A stretch of DNA of 64,000 nucleotides, from the NCBI RefSeq assembly GCF_000003815.2, contig NC_049985.1:1329410-1393409 (forward strand), in the 5' to 3' direction. The notes under the pieces were generated by a model. That model saw only the letters and a list, made by a program, of their open reading frames with translations, searched no databases and had not been told where the DNA came from. This document shows, piece after piece, positions 33,188 through 44,234 of the stretch (within the stretch, counting starts at the first letter, position 1; each line of letters opens with the position of its first letter). Origin of the DNA: Branchiostoma floridae. Taxonomy: Eukaryota > Chordata > Leptocardii > Amphioxiformes > Branchiostomatidae. Position numbers and translations under genes: made by a program.

Positions 33188-35206
33188 CTAGGCAAAGACA
33201 TAGGACACACTCAGCACGAACGCCAGGAGAACATGACTTCGCGAAGGCCCTCCGTCACCACCGGACCTGACATCCTTTCCCAGCAGCCTCGGCACCTCCT
33301 CGTTCCAAAACTTCATCAGCTCATCTCGCAGCCTGTCGTCAGTAGATGGCGTCACGTCCAGCTGGAGGTAGGATTGTGATGACGTCATGTAGCGTGGCCA
33401 GGCGACGAGGTTACGCGTGCTCGCTGCTCCAGACGAGTCGTTTGGGTCGCTATAAAGCAAAGCAAGAACAAATTCAAGCTTTGCCACTTTCGTACAGCAT
33501 AGAACGACCTGTAATCTATTCCGACACGAGAACAATACATAGAGAATGTGTAGTTTATTAACCAGTCGTCAAATAGAGACAACTTTGGCATGATTTGATA
33601 CCAAGATAACGATGAGATGCTATGCAAAACGAAAGGGCAGGGCATAAATTCCATCAAAAAATCATAGAAACCATATACTGTATGATTTGTTACATAGTAG
33701 AATATAGGATCTTTTCGTTCTCTTTCTGGGCGACCTCAGGGATTGGCAATACGTTTTTGCTACAGCTTGCACATCAGCTCTTTAAAAAATTACAATACTT
33801 GTACTACATCATCATAAGAAACTCCCACCCGTTAGTTGCAAAGTTGACCCAGTACGCCATCATGTCCAGACTCAGGTCCCTCTCCTCCTGGGTGAAGTTG
33901 TACTTCCAGGAGGCGCCGGTGTCGTCACGCAGGAGCGGGATGCCGAACGTGTAGAACAGCTCGTCTCCGTGGTCCGCCTTGATGTACGAAGGCCGATAGC
34001 TGAAAACCGACGAGGCGCGCTGAAACTCGTACTGGTAAACCTGTTCGTTTCCGTAAACTGTGTGAAGACAAAATTTAGCATTTCAGAATTATAACGTAAT
34101 AAAGATAGCAATAAGACAACTCACAGTTCCAAGCGGGCACGTGCACCACTGATGTATGGTCATCTAAGGACAAGTTTAAGGGGCCTGGGACCATGAACTG
34201 TAACCTTAGACCACAATGCACCTGCTAACAAGGAACCGTGGATTGGACTGATCCATCATTTCTATCTATCTCCTTCAGACGCCTTTAACCACCCAACTGA
34301 AGCATTTGAATGGGCTAATTTTTACACCTGGGTGAGGGTGGAGTGAAACTTTTTTTTAGTGTCTTTCCAAAGATACAGTCAGAAATGCCGGGAATAAACC
34401 CACGATTTCTCGATCATGTGTCCGCTAGCCTATCGACCAGGTGACATAACATAGTGATATTGTAATAACATTGAGGCTTAATTGACATAACAAAAAAAGG
34501 TGACTTTCGTATGGTTGACTATAAACCACAAAAAAGCAAACTATAGACATGAGTGTCTTTATCTTTAATTTCTAAAACGAAACAATATTTTGTGTACCTA
34601 CCAATCTTGTAACTCTGAGAACTGATAGATCTAAAGAATTAGTCAAATGTACTTCTGGAATCGAGTTTCTTAAAATCTGTTGTTTTTAGACATACGAGTA
34701 CCCAGGAATGTGAATGTTTATGACAAGTGTCTAAACCAACTGCACACATGGACAGAATATTGCCATACCTGCAGCCTGAGCCATATGAACGGTCGGCGCG
34801 GCGAACGCCGAGTCGGTGCCCTGCTTTAGGAACTGCTCGCCCAGGTAGATAGGATCGTTCCCGCTGGCTGGGTCCACGTACTGGTCTATCACGGGCTGCA
34901 GAATCTCGTTAACCATACCTCCCTAAGGAACAACGGTGGAGGACGTAATTTCACTTTTTGTTCATCCGGATTTCTTACATGGTGAAGTCGAGACAAAGTT
35001 CTCCGAGTTTCTGTCCTTCATCAAGTTCACCAAGGCAGACCCGACGAGACAAATGTCTCTTTCCATAAGGCCTTAACCTGGTTTAACCATCCATTATGGC
35101 ATATATTACTTACGTAAATGTCACGTGAATGCAAATGCCCCAATACGGTAATCGAGCTTAACAAGTACTGGGAAGTATATTTTCATAATCCGACGCATAC
35201 GTACAG

Positions 35207-35237
<31 letters not shown>

Positions 35238-37568
35238 GTGTGTGTGTATGTGTGTGTGTGTTTGCCTGTTTATGTGTTTGTATATCACCCACTCATCAAC
35301 CATCCATCATGGCGTATATTACATACGTCACTGTCACGTGAGTGCAAATGCCCAAATAAGGGAATCAGGCTTACCAAGTACTGCGAAGTAATCCGACGCA
35401 GACTGTAGGACAGTTGCATTTCAAACTCCGGCCTGGTCAGTCCATCGTCGTCTACATAGGCAAACTCGTCGTTGTTGGTGCCCAGGAGGTAGTCAACCCT
35501 GTTTATCCGGTTCTTGTACATCAGGTCCTGTTGTAGACGTGGAATAGATATTAGTAAGAAATATCATGTGTATCATTTTTTTTAAGACTCAGGTTTCCCT
35601 CGGGATTTTGCCAAACGCATGCGCGATCCAAAATTCATTCATTGTCATCATTGACATATCATTGTTATCATTGAAAGATCATGACATATCTTTGCAAGAC
35701 TTTGGAGATTATTGAGCGTTCCCCGAACATCGTTGATTCAGAGAGCTATCAAATTTTGGATAATGAAAGAAAGACGTTTAGTTGCAAGTTCATGCCTGTG
35801 GGCTAATTGCAAGTACATCGTATAAACATAGGATACAATGAACAGTGGTTAAAATTATTGTGGAAAGGGGCTACTCGGATACTAGTGTTGGCTATTCCTA
35901 AACAGTTTGGGTTTGACTTCTTTTTTTTGGAAGCAGAGGGAGACGAAAAGCCCCACTCTTTTTTACAATTTGTGGGTTCTGCGCATGCGATTTCAAGAAA
36001 TAAGTGATCCCCCCTGTGTAAATCAGTTATGACAGAATACTGGAAACAGTACCCATGGACTCTCTGGGAGAAGCCTGCCGCCGATCAGAGCTGTGGCGGT
36101 CGTCCCTGCCGCGATGGCCTCACTCGGCTTTCTGTGCGCAAACAGATGACGATATTTCATAAAGATAGTTTAATGTAAGTTCATACTTCAACGTTTATAC
36201 TTCAACTTGCAATAGACGTGATACATAGCTGTGTATTCACCGCCTTCCTTTACCTCAACCTTATTTAGAACTACTGGAACCTCTAGCTTGAGCAGGAATC
36301 ACAATATAAGGTCCTGAAATAAAATTCTAAGTGGAAAGCCATATTCGAACGTTCGAACATACAGAACGTTCGCACATACCGAACACTGGAACACTCCGAA
36401 CGTTGGAACATACTGAACATTCCAACACACCGAACTTTCGAACACACTGAACATTCGAACACACTAGAACATAAGAACATACCCCCGCAGACAGCTCATC
36501 ATGTCATCGTAGGAGGCCGTGGTGCAGTTTAATCCGCGGGCGAGAGTCTCTGTTTGTGTGAGGTCTCCCTTCTGGGTGATTGCGATTCCCGCCACGCCGC
36601 TCTGAGAGATGGCCCGGTGGAACAGTCCCGTTGCCATGGGAGACATGACGAGCAGGGAGACGGCCCAGCCTCCTCCGGACTGGCCGAAGATGGTGACTCT
36701 GTCGGGATCTCCTCCGAAGTTCCGGATGTTTGCCTGAATCCACTGGAGACCTTTCATCTGTCATAAGACATTGTTTGATTCGTGGTCAAGACAGAAAATA
36801 CCACTACAGAAAACGCGACAGGTAAGACCTGATGGATGCACTAGCAACCGTCTTCGAACCATTGGTGATTTTATTTTCCATTTTAATAGTCAGTGTCATT
36901 AGGGCATCGAACAAAGGCACATGTATCTGGATCCTAGTCTTCACGCAGCAGCCTTTAAGACCTATCGCTATCGAACAAAAAACATTAAAGCAATGAATTC
37001 TTGAATTATAATCTTGAGATGAAGGCATTGAAACAGATGACTTGGCGAAAAATGTATATATGAGACAGTGTCGACTACCACCATGTTGTCATGCAAAGAC
37101 GACAATATTGTAACGTGTAAATCTTACAAAAAAATGGCAGGTGAATATGTACTCACCAAGTCCAGCAGCCCAATGTTTCCCGGTGCGTCGTCGTCCCGGG
37201 TAGGCAGGAAGCCCAGGTTGCCCAAACGGAAGTTGGTGGTTACCATGACGACGTTATGGAGTGACGTGGGGATCTCAGCCGGGTATTCGTCGGCACTGCC
37301 ACGGACCATGCCTCCGCCATGGACCCACACCATCACCTGAAATAGAGATTGTGTTATTGGTTATTGTTATTGTGTTATTGGGTGGGCCGACTACTCTCTC
37401 TTGGCAGAGAGCGGGTATGGAGCGAGCTGCCATTCGGCGCCACTCAGGTGACTTCAATACGACAGCAATTGCCCCAGGTGCGGCCGAGGGACTGTAGATT
37501 CATAGTGTCTCATGCGAAATGTGAAACGAATCTTGTTAATGTACCACAAGGCAGTAAGGCATCTCTTG

Positions 37569-37647
<79 letters not shown>

Positions 37648-39513
37648 CCTGCTCGCGCGCGCGCATGTGCGTTCGTGCTCGCGCGCGCGTGTGTGTGTGC
37701 TGTGCGTGTTTGTGTGTTTTCGTGAACCCCCCGTCCGAGCGGCGTACCTAAACTTTTCTTTTGATGCTTTGATGCTTTATTAGTCCATAAGCTGTAATAC
37801 AAAACTTTAAAAAATTGTACACAGCTTATCTTCCTGGACATAATACATATTTCGTTCCTTTTCGCACTTTCGATAGACCGATTCCGGGTATAGTACGGGA
37901 ACAAGGCGACATGCATGTGAGGCTAGCTAACACAGTACGTTAGAACTGAGATAATGACTCACAGGCAGGTTGGCAGTGTTGGACACTTCTGGAGTGTACA
38001 CGTTCAGGAACAGGCAGTCCTCGCTGCTGGCGTTGGTGCGAGCGAGGAACTCCCGGAAGATGGGGTACGGCTCTGGGGCCATCGCGGCCGGGTCCTGGAT
38101 ACACCTGGAGCCGAACTCTGTGACGTCACGGACACCTGTCCAGCTGGCGGGGTCCTGGGGAGGGCGCCACCTAGCGGTAGGGACGGAATAACAGAGGTGA
38201 AATGATGAGAAAGCAACTTTTTTTTTACATACACGTAGTTAGATGTGGAATGTCCTCCCTGTCATATTTCTGGTGTTTTCCATCATTATCCTGAGCAATG
38301 GCAAGACGCGTCGTCCATTCATCAAATCAATCGTTTATCCATTCGTTCACCCATCCGTCCATCCATCTATGCATGCCTCTATCCATCTATTAATTCTACT
38401 ATCGAACCCTTTCACACACCTATTCATTCATGATTTTTCATTTAGCTACCCCTTTTCTAGAACTACTTCACAGACCCACTTTTCGTAAATTCACTCATTC
38501 ATGTCTATGTCTTTCTTAGTTATCCCTCGTCTTTTTTCAACTCACCTGAGGTCCCCCACAGGCGGAGCGGCGTAAGGAATCCCCTTGAAGGTGAAGACGC
38601 GGTCAAAGACGGCATTTTCGACAACAGAGGAGGTCAGGAACTCTGAACCACTCACGTCGCCATATGTAGTGGAGACAACAGCGGCATCTAATGCAAGTGA
38701 AAGAAAAGATTGTCAAACTTTACAACTCCCAACAAAATTATTTTTCCGTAGAATACTAAGATTATATTTTTTTCTTTGCTAAAGAAAGGTTTTCCCTGCT
38801 CCCGTATCACTTTTGTCGACTTTGTGATGTTACGTGTTTAGAGGTTGATGTATTTCGTGATTTGGTCGCCTGAGCAACGGCTGGCATTTGAACTCTTGAC
38901 CTCTAAGCCCAACGTCGGCGTTTCTTACTCGTACTCCCATAACAAGTACTCTCACAGCCTTCAGTGTTTTAATCAAATAATTTTATTTCACCACCATTTA
39001 CCAAGGTACAAAGTATTGCATCTACATAACTACAGTTCTATAGCTTAACTTAAGGCTTTTCTAACAAATACAGGAGTTGTAGTATGGGATAATTATAAGT
39101 TTCTTACAATCAGTGGAGGCTTTAACAATCATTCGAGGAATTTCTAATGTCTAAACCTTCCTTGATTTATTTTATTATATATGCCATGTAGGGATTGTCA
39201 CATGTCATGATGTATTTGAATTTGCACTTCAGGTCCATTGAGATAAACCCTTGTGTTAATCGACGGTAAGTGAAATATAGCCACGTCGGTGAACTTTGCT
39301 TGTTCACAGACTCTAACTGCTCAGCGGACCAAAATCTGCGTCTGCCTCCAGGACAAAAATGACTAATGGATTACAACTTAAGTAATGTTCGCAGGCTGGA
39401 AATCTGAAAACAATTAACTCACCTGATCTTCCTACAATGACGAAGAAAACCACTGAGAAAGCCACAAACGCACGGAGACCCCCATAACGACCTATCGGTG
39501 AGCAAACAGCCAT
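33188..39513 (-). CDS. Type-B carboxylesterase / cholinesterase-like enzyme E, GPI-type tail, 590 aa
   Basis: Ten exons, in coding order: 39423-39513, 38546-38687, 37963-38170, 37157-37336, 36483-36757, 36053-36131, 35375-35527, 34769-34922, 33829-34057, 33188-33449. All splice phases agree with B, C and D and the total is 591 codons. The signal peptide contains FVAFSVVFFVIV. Catalytic marks: WVHGGGMVRG, FGQSGGGW (Ser about 234), LLGTNNDEFA (Glu about 346) and [13 protein letters not shown]. After GKDVRSGGDGGPSRS comes the hydrophobic end HVLLAFVLSVSYVFA, a probable GPI signal. The exon 9 sequence is close to that of gene B although the gene lies on the other strand. Exon 7 is shorter than in the paralogues (51 codons). 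Confidence 0.92.
34385..34450 (-). repeat. tRNA-like SINE head, gene E intron 8
   Basis: The minus strand reads cctggtcgataggctagcgg, then tcgtgggtttattcccggc, spaced like the A and B boxes of a tRNA-derived promoter but with a changed B box. It is too degenerate for a tRNA gene. Confidence 0.35.
35206..35275 (+). repeat. (GT)n microsatellite, gene E intron 7
   Basis: Interrupted TG repeat over about 70 bases. Confidence 0.85.
36338..36482 (-). repeat. Minisatellite at the donor of gene E intron 5
   Basis: On the minus strand the intron begins gtatgttcttatgttctag and repeats variants of tgtgttcgaatgttcggtg about nine times. The unit and its position match the array in gene C intron 5 (13626-13765). 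Confidence 0.75.
37571..37646 (+). repeat. Long (GT)n microsatellite, gene E intron 3
   Basis: An almost pure GT run of about 75 bases, followed by CG-rich alternating purine-pyrimidine sequence (ctcgcgcgcgcgc) to about 37700. Such sequence can adopt Z-DNA. Reading frames across it (VCVCVC) are not genes. Confidence 0.9.
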
Positions 39514-39597
39514 CTTGACTGGAATGTTATTCGGCGGTGTTGCACGGCTGACAACACGACCTTTGGCCTTTTGCCTTACAGCGGCCCTTGTTAGGCC

Positions 39598-39725
39598 TAC
39601 GTCACATTTCCTTCCCGGGACCCGGCCGGGATGTTTTAAGAAACGAAAAATTAAACTGTATACCTAGAGATATACACATATTATGCCTATGAATCTTATT
39701 TTGACATTTTGTGTATTTTGATGCC
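39598..39725. mobile_element. Left half of a CCCGGCCGGG-end MITE
   Basis: cctacgtcacatttccttcccggg to ttttgtgtattttgatg matches the first 120 bases of the element at 44029-44220. It stops where a second copy begins. Confidence 0.6.
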
Positions 39726-39869
39726 TACGTCACATTTCCTTCCCGGTGCCCGGCCGGGTTGTTTGCGGAAACGAAAAATTAGATTTTATGCCAATAAATA
39801 TGCAGAAGGCATGCCGTTGAATTATTTTTTTGTCCATTTTTTTGTCTTTAATATCATATTTACGGCATC

Positions 39870-39985
39870 AACTACGGACCCAGCATTCACCTGCAGCCGC
39901 TGCGACCGACTCTGTCTGTCACGGCATCGGTTCGTCTCCCACCAGCGCGCCTGCACCAGTCGTGGGCTTGGTCAACGTCGTAGAT
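39870..39985 (+). pseudogene. LINE-derived zinc-finger coding fragment
   Basis: The + strand reads TDPAFTCSRCDRLCLSRHRF then VSHQRACTSRG. The CxxC...H...H spacing with LxSHQRAC is like the C-terminal zinc finger found after the reverse transcriptase in several LINE families. It is broken by the hAT-type insertion at 39986, and LRSREAKPG-like sequence continues just past 40446. A captured fragment, not a gene. Confidence 0.4.
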
Positions 39986-40437
39986 TAGGGGTGGGTATCG
40001 GTACAGTGTATCGGTAAAAAAACGGTTTTTCTTATTGGACCGGTCCGGAAAAACCGGACCTGAAAAAAAACGGTGGACCGGATATTGGACCTATTGGAAA
40101 TTGAACAGATTATATTATCAGGTATTCACACTTTTTGGGGCTTACTGGTCGAGGAAAATAACAATAGCAATAGTGTAGAGTTTGTAGTCATTTCTACCAA
40201 GTTTTACAGCCAATCCTACAAAGGCAGTAAGCCTCGTAGGATTTTAAAATGCCAGTGGGAGTCGAATACTCCACTGAACAAATTTCTCTAAAGCGAAATG
40301 AACCATTGTTTTGAGTATCGTCCATTCAAAAGTTCTCACATACTGAATCAGGTCCGGTTCAGGTCAGGACCTGGACCTGATCATCTGGACCTGAATCGGA
40401 CCTGGACCTGAATTTTACGTTCCGGTACCCACCCCTA
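39986..40437. mobile_element. Non-autonomous hAT-type element with 8-base target duplication
   Basis: Begins TAGGGGTGGGTATCGGTAC and ends GTACCCACCCCTA in inverted orientation. It is flanked on both sides by the perfect 8-base duplication TCGTAGAT (39978-39985 and 40438-40445). Such ends with 8-base duplications are the mark of hAT transposons. The interior is rich in CGGACCTGGACCTGA-like repeats and has no transposase. Confidence 0.85.
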
Positions 40438-40539
40438 TCGTAGATGATCTTCGCTCGCGAAGCCAAGCCGGGAGATATCATATTTATCGTTCCGGAAGGC
40501 TGCCCGGCCGGGCCCCTTTGTGGAAATGTGACGTTAGCC

Positions 40540-41860
40540 TTAGCAGAGGCGGGGAACAGAGGTAAACAATACTGGATCGTACCACCTGGCAGTGCTATAA
40601 AAGCTGGATGCTGTGCAGTGACACCTGATCACTGTTGCTATTGTCCGGTGCCACGCCTTGTACTCGTACACGGCACCTGTATAGTTCCAAGGGGCCGATA
40701 GTGTTGACTTTGTAGCCTAACCTCCAAGCAAACGTTCATGGTGTAAGAGAAGGCTGTATCGTTTTCTGATAAAGGCAAATTCCTTCTAAATGCGACAGTC
40801 AAGAAACGGCACGTTCTTCTTTTCAAACATCTGCTTTGAGATGATTTCTTATATATACATGTTGCATAAGATTTCTTTAAAATGTATATCTTCAAAATAT
40901 GACTTTTTTTCATTCGTTCCAGAGTTATGAAATTAAATCAAATAAACTGGCTGTGACTACCGGACTGACTAATCATGTCGTGTCACTTTATCTTGCAAAA
41001 AGGGTAGGGAAAAATTTAAGTTCACCAAAAATTAAAGCCTTTTCAGATGTCAAACCTGCACTGCAACGTTGCAAAAAAAATCCTGTTTTGCTCGTAAGGT
41101 CAGTGGCCCCCAACACCTGAGTGAGGCTTGGGTCAATGGCCCAGCGACCATAAGTCGTTGGTTGATTAAACCACTATAATACCTTGTCCAGAGATATCTC
41201 GGTATGATTGACCGTCTGTCTAACGCAGAGGGATTTCATTTCTTTTTTATCCATGCTTTGACCACACCTCATCATTAGCAGCTGTGTTGAACTGAATAAC
41301 ATATCAAAATACATCACGCTGGCGAGTTTCTAGAAGCTCATGCACGACATGGCTTTTGCGTAGGACTTGTGTTACGTAGTGCTAATATTTTCTGCTTAAT
41401 TCTGCATAGGCAGTTAATCGTCGTAGAATAGTATCGTACTGGTCTCGCAAGTTCACCTGAGTCTGAAAGAAAGGTAAAAAAAATCGTGCTAGAACTATCA
41501 TATAATAGAACTAATTGATACCAACAACTGCAGGGGCATCATCGTAAGTTAGCTATAAACAACACTTGCAGCTAAATCTGCCAAGTCTGGTATGACAGGT
41601 CGCGTGTAATATAGCCAACTGCCTGACTGACTGATCATAGTATACCGGCTGTACAGATACAAAAACAAGTATGCTGTGTTTTTAGCATAAAAGTTCATCT
41701 GTGTTGGTAAATGACGTTATGGATAAACAAAACTTTACCTAACCAACACCGAATTGATTGGGACTTACCCCAATTTTACCATTCCGTGTTTATCCATAAG
41801 TATGCTGTGCGTTCTGCCGACACTAGAAATAGAAACAGATTTTTTTGCCAAAAAATAGCC
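40540..41860. other. Intergenic region E-F, no gene recognised
   Basis: I see no coding exon supported by similarity. Short open frames here have no recognisable content. Confidence 0.4.
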
Positions 41861-41864
41861 TTAC

Positions 41865-41982
41865 CTGAACCTCCTGTAAGGATCAAGACAACCACTGAGA
41901 AGGCAAGGCAAGTCCAGAGACCTGCGGAGCTCGTGTGCCGGCCATCTTGTAGAGGGTTACACGATGAAGTAAACACGCCCAT
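41865..41982 (-). CDS. Orphan leader exon (signal peptide) between genes E and F
   Basis: The minus strand gives an open stretch from ATG at 41982 that ends SAGLWTCLAFSVVVLILTGG plus SG, followed by a consensus donor (gtaaggct) in phase 1, exactly as in the leader exons of the esterases. The usual MAG start (near 41944) is one base out of frame here; the in-frame ATG lies 39 bases further upstream. No esterase body follows before gene E, whose own leader exon is 2.4 kb further on. It could be an alternative first exon for E or a relic. Confidence 0.5.
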
Positions 41983-42196
41983 TTCAAACCGCTGTTTAAA
42001 TTAAGGGGGTGTCGAAAATCAACTGTTTGTGCTTACATAACATGGCCGATTGGCTGAGCGTATCTTGTTCTCTAGGTCATTGACTCTGACAAGCACACCC
42101 GAGTGAGTGTTCAATGACCGCAAGGCCAAATGTCGGGGTCATATTTTCAAGGCGGCGCCCGGCCGGTCAGTTTGCAGGGGCGAAACGCATGATAAA

Positions 42197-42360
42197 TTAG
42201 CCTGGGTACCATCCGGAAAGTAGTTCGCTCCAGTGTTCATTATATACTATATACTAGTACAGTCGCTTCTAGCTCTGACATTCATTATGCACTATATATA
42301 TCGCTTCTCTGCTGTTCCGACGGTTAGCAGAAGGAAACATAGGGATGGTACCCAGGCTGG
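42197..42360. mobile_element. MITE with AGCCTGGGTACCATCC inverted repeats
   Basis: ttagcctgggtaccatcc at the left and ggatggtacccaggctgg at the right form inverted repeats. TGATAAA flanks both ends (42190-42196 and 42361-42367), which would be a 7-8 base target duplication. The interior is AT-rich with an internal near-repeat (cattatatactatata / cattatgcactatata). Confidence 0.75.
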
Positions 42361-42449
42361 TGATAAAGAAGACAACAAATATTAGTCATGAGCAGATTTT
42401 GTGTATATTCATTGATGTACGCTTATATTTAGTCGTTCCTGTTAACAGG

Positions 42450-43062
42450 CCGACGAAACGGTTTTTGACTAAAACTAAACGGTTTTTGACCAAAGACTAA
42501 AACTAAACGGTTTTGACTAACGACTAAAACTAAACGGTTTTTGACCAAAGACTAAAACTAAACGGTTTTTGACTGAAGACTAAAACTAAACGGTTTTTGA
42601 CTAAAGATTGAAACTAAACAGTTTTTGATTAAAGACTAAAACTAAATGGTTTTTGACTGAAGACTAAAACTAAACAGTTTTTAATTAAAGACTAAAACTA
42701 AATGGTTTTGACTAAAGACTAAAACTAAACGGTTTTTGACTAAAGACTAAAACTAAACGGTTTTTGACTAAAGAATAAAACTAAACGGTTTTTGACTAAA
42801 GACTAAAACTAAACGGTTTTTGACTAAAGACTAAAACTAAACGGTTTTTGACTAAAGAATAAAACAAAACAGTTTTTGACTAAAGACTAAAACTAAACGG
42901 ATTTTGACTAAAGACTAAAACTAAACGGTTTTTGACTAAAGAATAAAACAAAACAGTTTTTGACTAAAGACTAAAACTAAACGGATTTTGACTAAAGACT
43001 AAAACTAAACGGTTTTTGACTAAAGACTAAAACTAAACGGTTTTTGACTCAAGACAAAAACG
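42450..43062 (+). repeat. 28-base minisatellite, block 1
   Basis: About 21 copies of a 28-base unit, actaaaactaaacggttttt plus gactaaag, with small variants (gactgaag, gaataaaac, cggattttg). It is followed by a unique segment (aagacaaaaacgcctttgta onwards) that recurs after block 2. Confidence 0.9.
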
Positions 43063-43212
43063 CCTTTGTAGAGAAACTAAAACAAAACTTTACTGAATTC
43101 ACCGCAAAGATAGCCCTGTTGGTACAACATTACACAAGAGGGGTTTTACATGACTAGAAAAATACAATGGTGCTGTCGCCTGTAGTACGACGGTTGTGGC
43201 CAGGACTCAGCT

Positions 43213-43272
43213 TAATCAGTCCATCAAATACGAAACAACCAAAGTGAACGCCAGAACAAAAAGCAGAAGCAA
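43213..43272 (-). pseudogene. Duplicated fragment of the gene F last exon (tail and stop)
   Basis: The minus strand reads FVLAFTLVVSYLMD and then a stop, against [14 protein letters not shown] and stop at the true end of gene F (44235-44290). Nothing of the esterase precedes it. It shows that the minisatellite and the gene end were duplicated as one unit. Confidence 0.7.
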
Positions 43273-43306
43273 CATAGGAACTTATGTGAGTCGTTCCTGC
43301 TAACAG

Positions 43307-43866
43307 GTTGACGAAACGGTTTTTGACTTAAGACTAAAACTAAACGGTTTTTGACTAAAGAATAAAACTAAACGGTTTTTGACTAAAGACTAAAACTAAA
43401 CGGTTTTTGACTTAAGACTAAAACTAAACGGTTTTTGACTAAAGAATAAAACTAAACGGTTTTGACTAAAGAATAAAACAAAACGGTTTTTGACTAAAGA
43501 ATAAAACTAAACGGTTTTTGACTAAAGAATAAAACTAAACGGTTTTTGACTAAAGACTAAAACTAAACGGATTTTGACTAAAGAATAAAACTAAACTGTT
43601 TTTGACTAAAGACTAAAACTATACGGATTTTGACTTAAGACTAAAACTAAACGGTTTTTGACTAAAGAATAAAACTAAACGGTTTTTGACTAAAGACTAA
43701 AACTAAACGGATTTTGACTAAAGACTAAAACTAAACGGTTTTTGATTAAAGACTAAAACTAAACGGTTTTTGACTAAAGACTAAAACTAAACGGTTTTTG
43801 ACTAAAGACTAAAACTAAACGGTTTTTGACTAAAGACTAAAACTAAACGGTTTTTGACTCAAGACT
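43307..43866 (+). repeat. 28-base minisatellite, block 2
   Basis: About 20 copies of the same unit as block 1, with the same left flank (cctgctaacaggttgacgaaacgg) and the same right flank. TTTATT at 43899-43904 in the right flank would be the minus-strand poly(A) signal of gene F; the matching place after block 1 is changed to TTTACT. Confidence 0.9.
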
Positions 43867-44028
43867 AAAACGCCTTTGTAGAGAAACTAAAAAAAAACTT
43901 TATTGAATTCACCGCAAAGATAGCCCTGTTGGTACAACATTACACAAGAGGGGTTTTACATGACTAGAAAAATACAATGGTGCTGTCGCCTGTAGTACGA
44001 CGGTTGTGGCCAGGACTCAGCTTAGACT

Positions 44029-44220
44029 TAGGTCACATTTCAAAACCGGGGCCTGGCCGGGAGGTTTTAAGAAATGAAAAATCAAATTACATACCTAGAA
44101 AAATGCACAAACTATGCCCATGAATCTTATATTCACATTTTGTGTATTTTAATGTCTTTTTTAAACTCTTTTCGCTCCCAAAAGCTGCCCGGCCGGGCCC
44201 CTTTTTTGAAATGTGACCTA
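44029..44220. mobile_element. Intact MITE of the CCCGGCCGGG-end family, gene F 3' flank
   Basis: TAGGTCACATTTCAAAAC at the left and TTTTTTGAAATGTGACCTA at the right are inverted, each followed inward by a GGCCGGG block. It is 192 bases long, with no coding capacity. It lies between the gene F stop and the minisatellite and interrupts the duplicated 3' flank. Confidence 0.8.
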
Positions 44221-44234
44221 CATGTAAGCCTTAA

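Larger units (their letters stand above)
39727..40534. mobile_element. CCCGGCCGGG-end MITE carrying a nested hAT-type element
   Basis: The left end acgtcacatttccttcccgg with gcccggccggg is matched in inverted orientation at the right end (gcccggccgggcccctttgtggaaatgtgacgt). The interior is interrupted by the element at 39986-40437 and also holds a short LINE-derived coding piece. Confidence 0.65.

Noticed and set aside
37349..37916. Long open frames with runs of VCVC or HTHT on both strands
   Set aside because: They read through a (GT)n microsatellite inside an intron of gene E.
40444..40701. Open frame of 85 codons on the + strand
   Set aside because: It begins in a LINE-derived piece, crosses the end of a MITE and has no recognisable domain.
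42450..43866. CRISPR-like regular repeats
   Set aside because: The 28-base units are directly adjacent with no spacers, and the locus is a eukaryotic intergenic region. It is a minisatellite.
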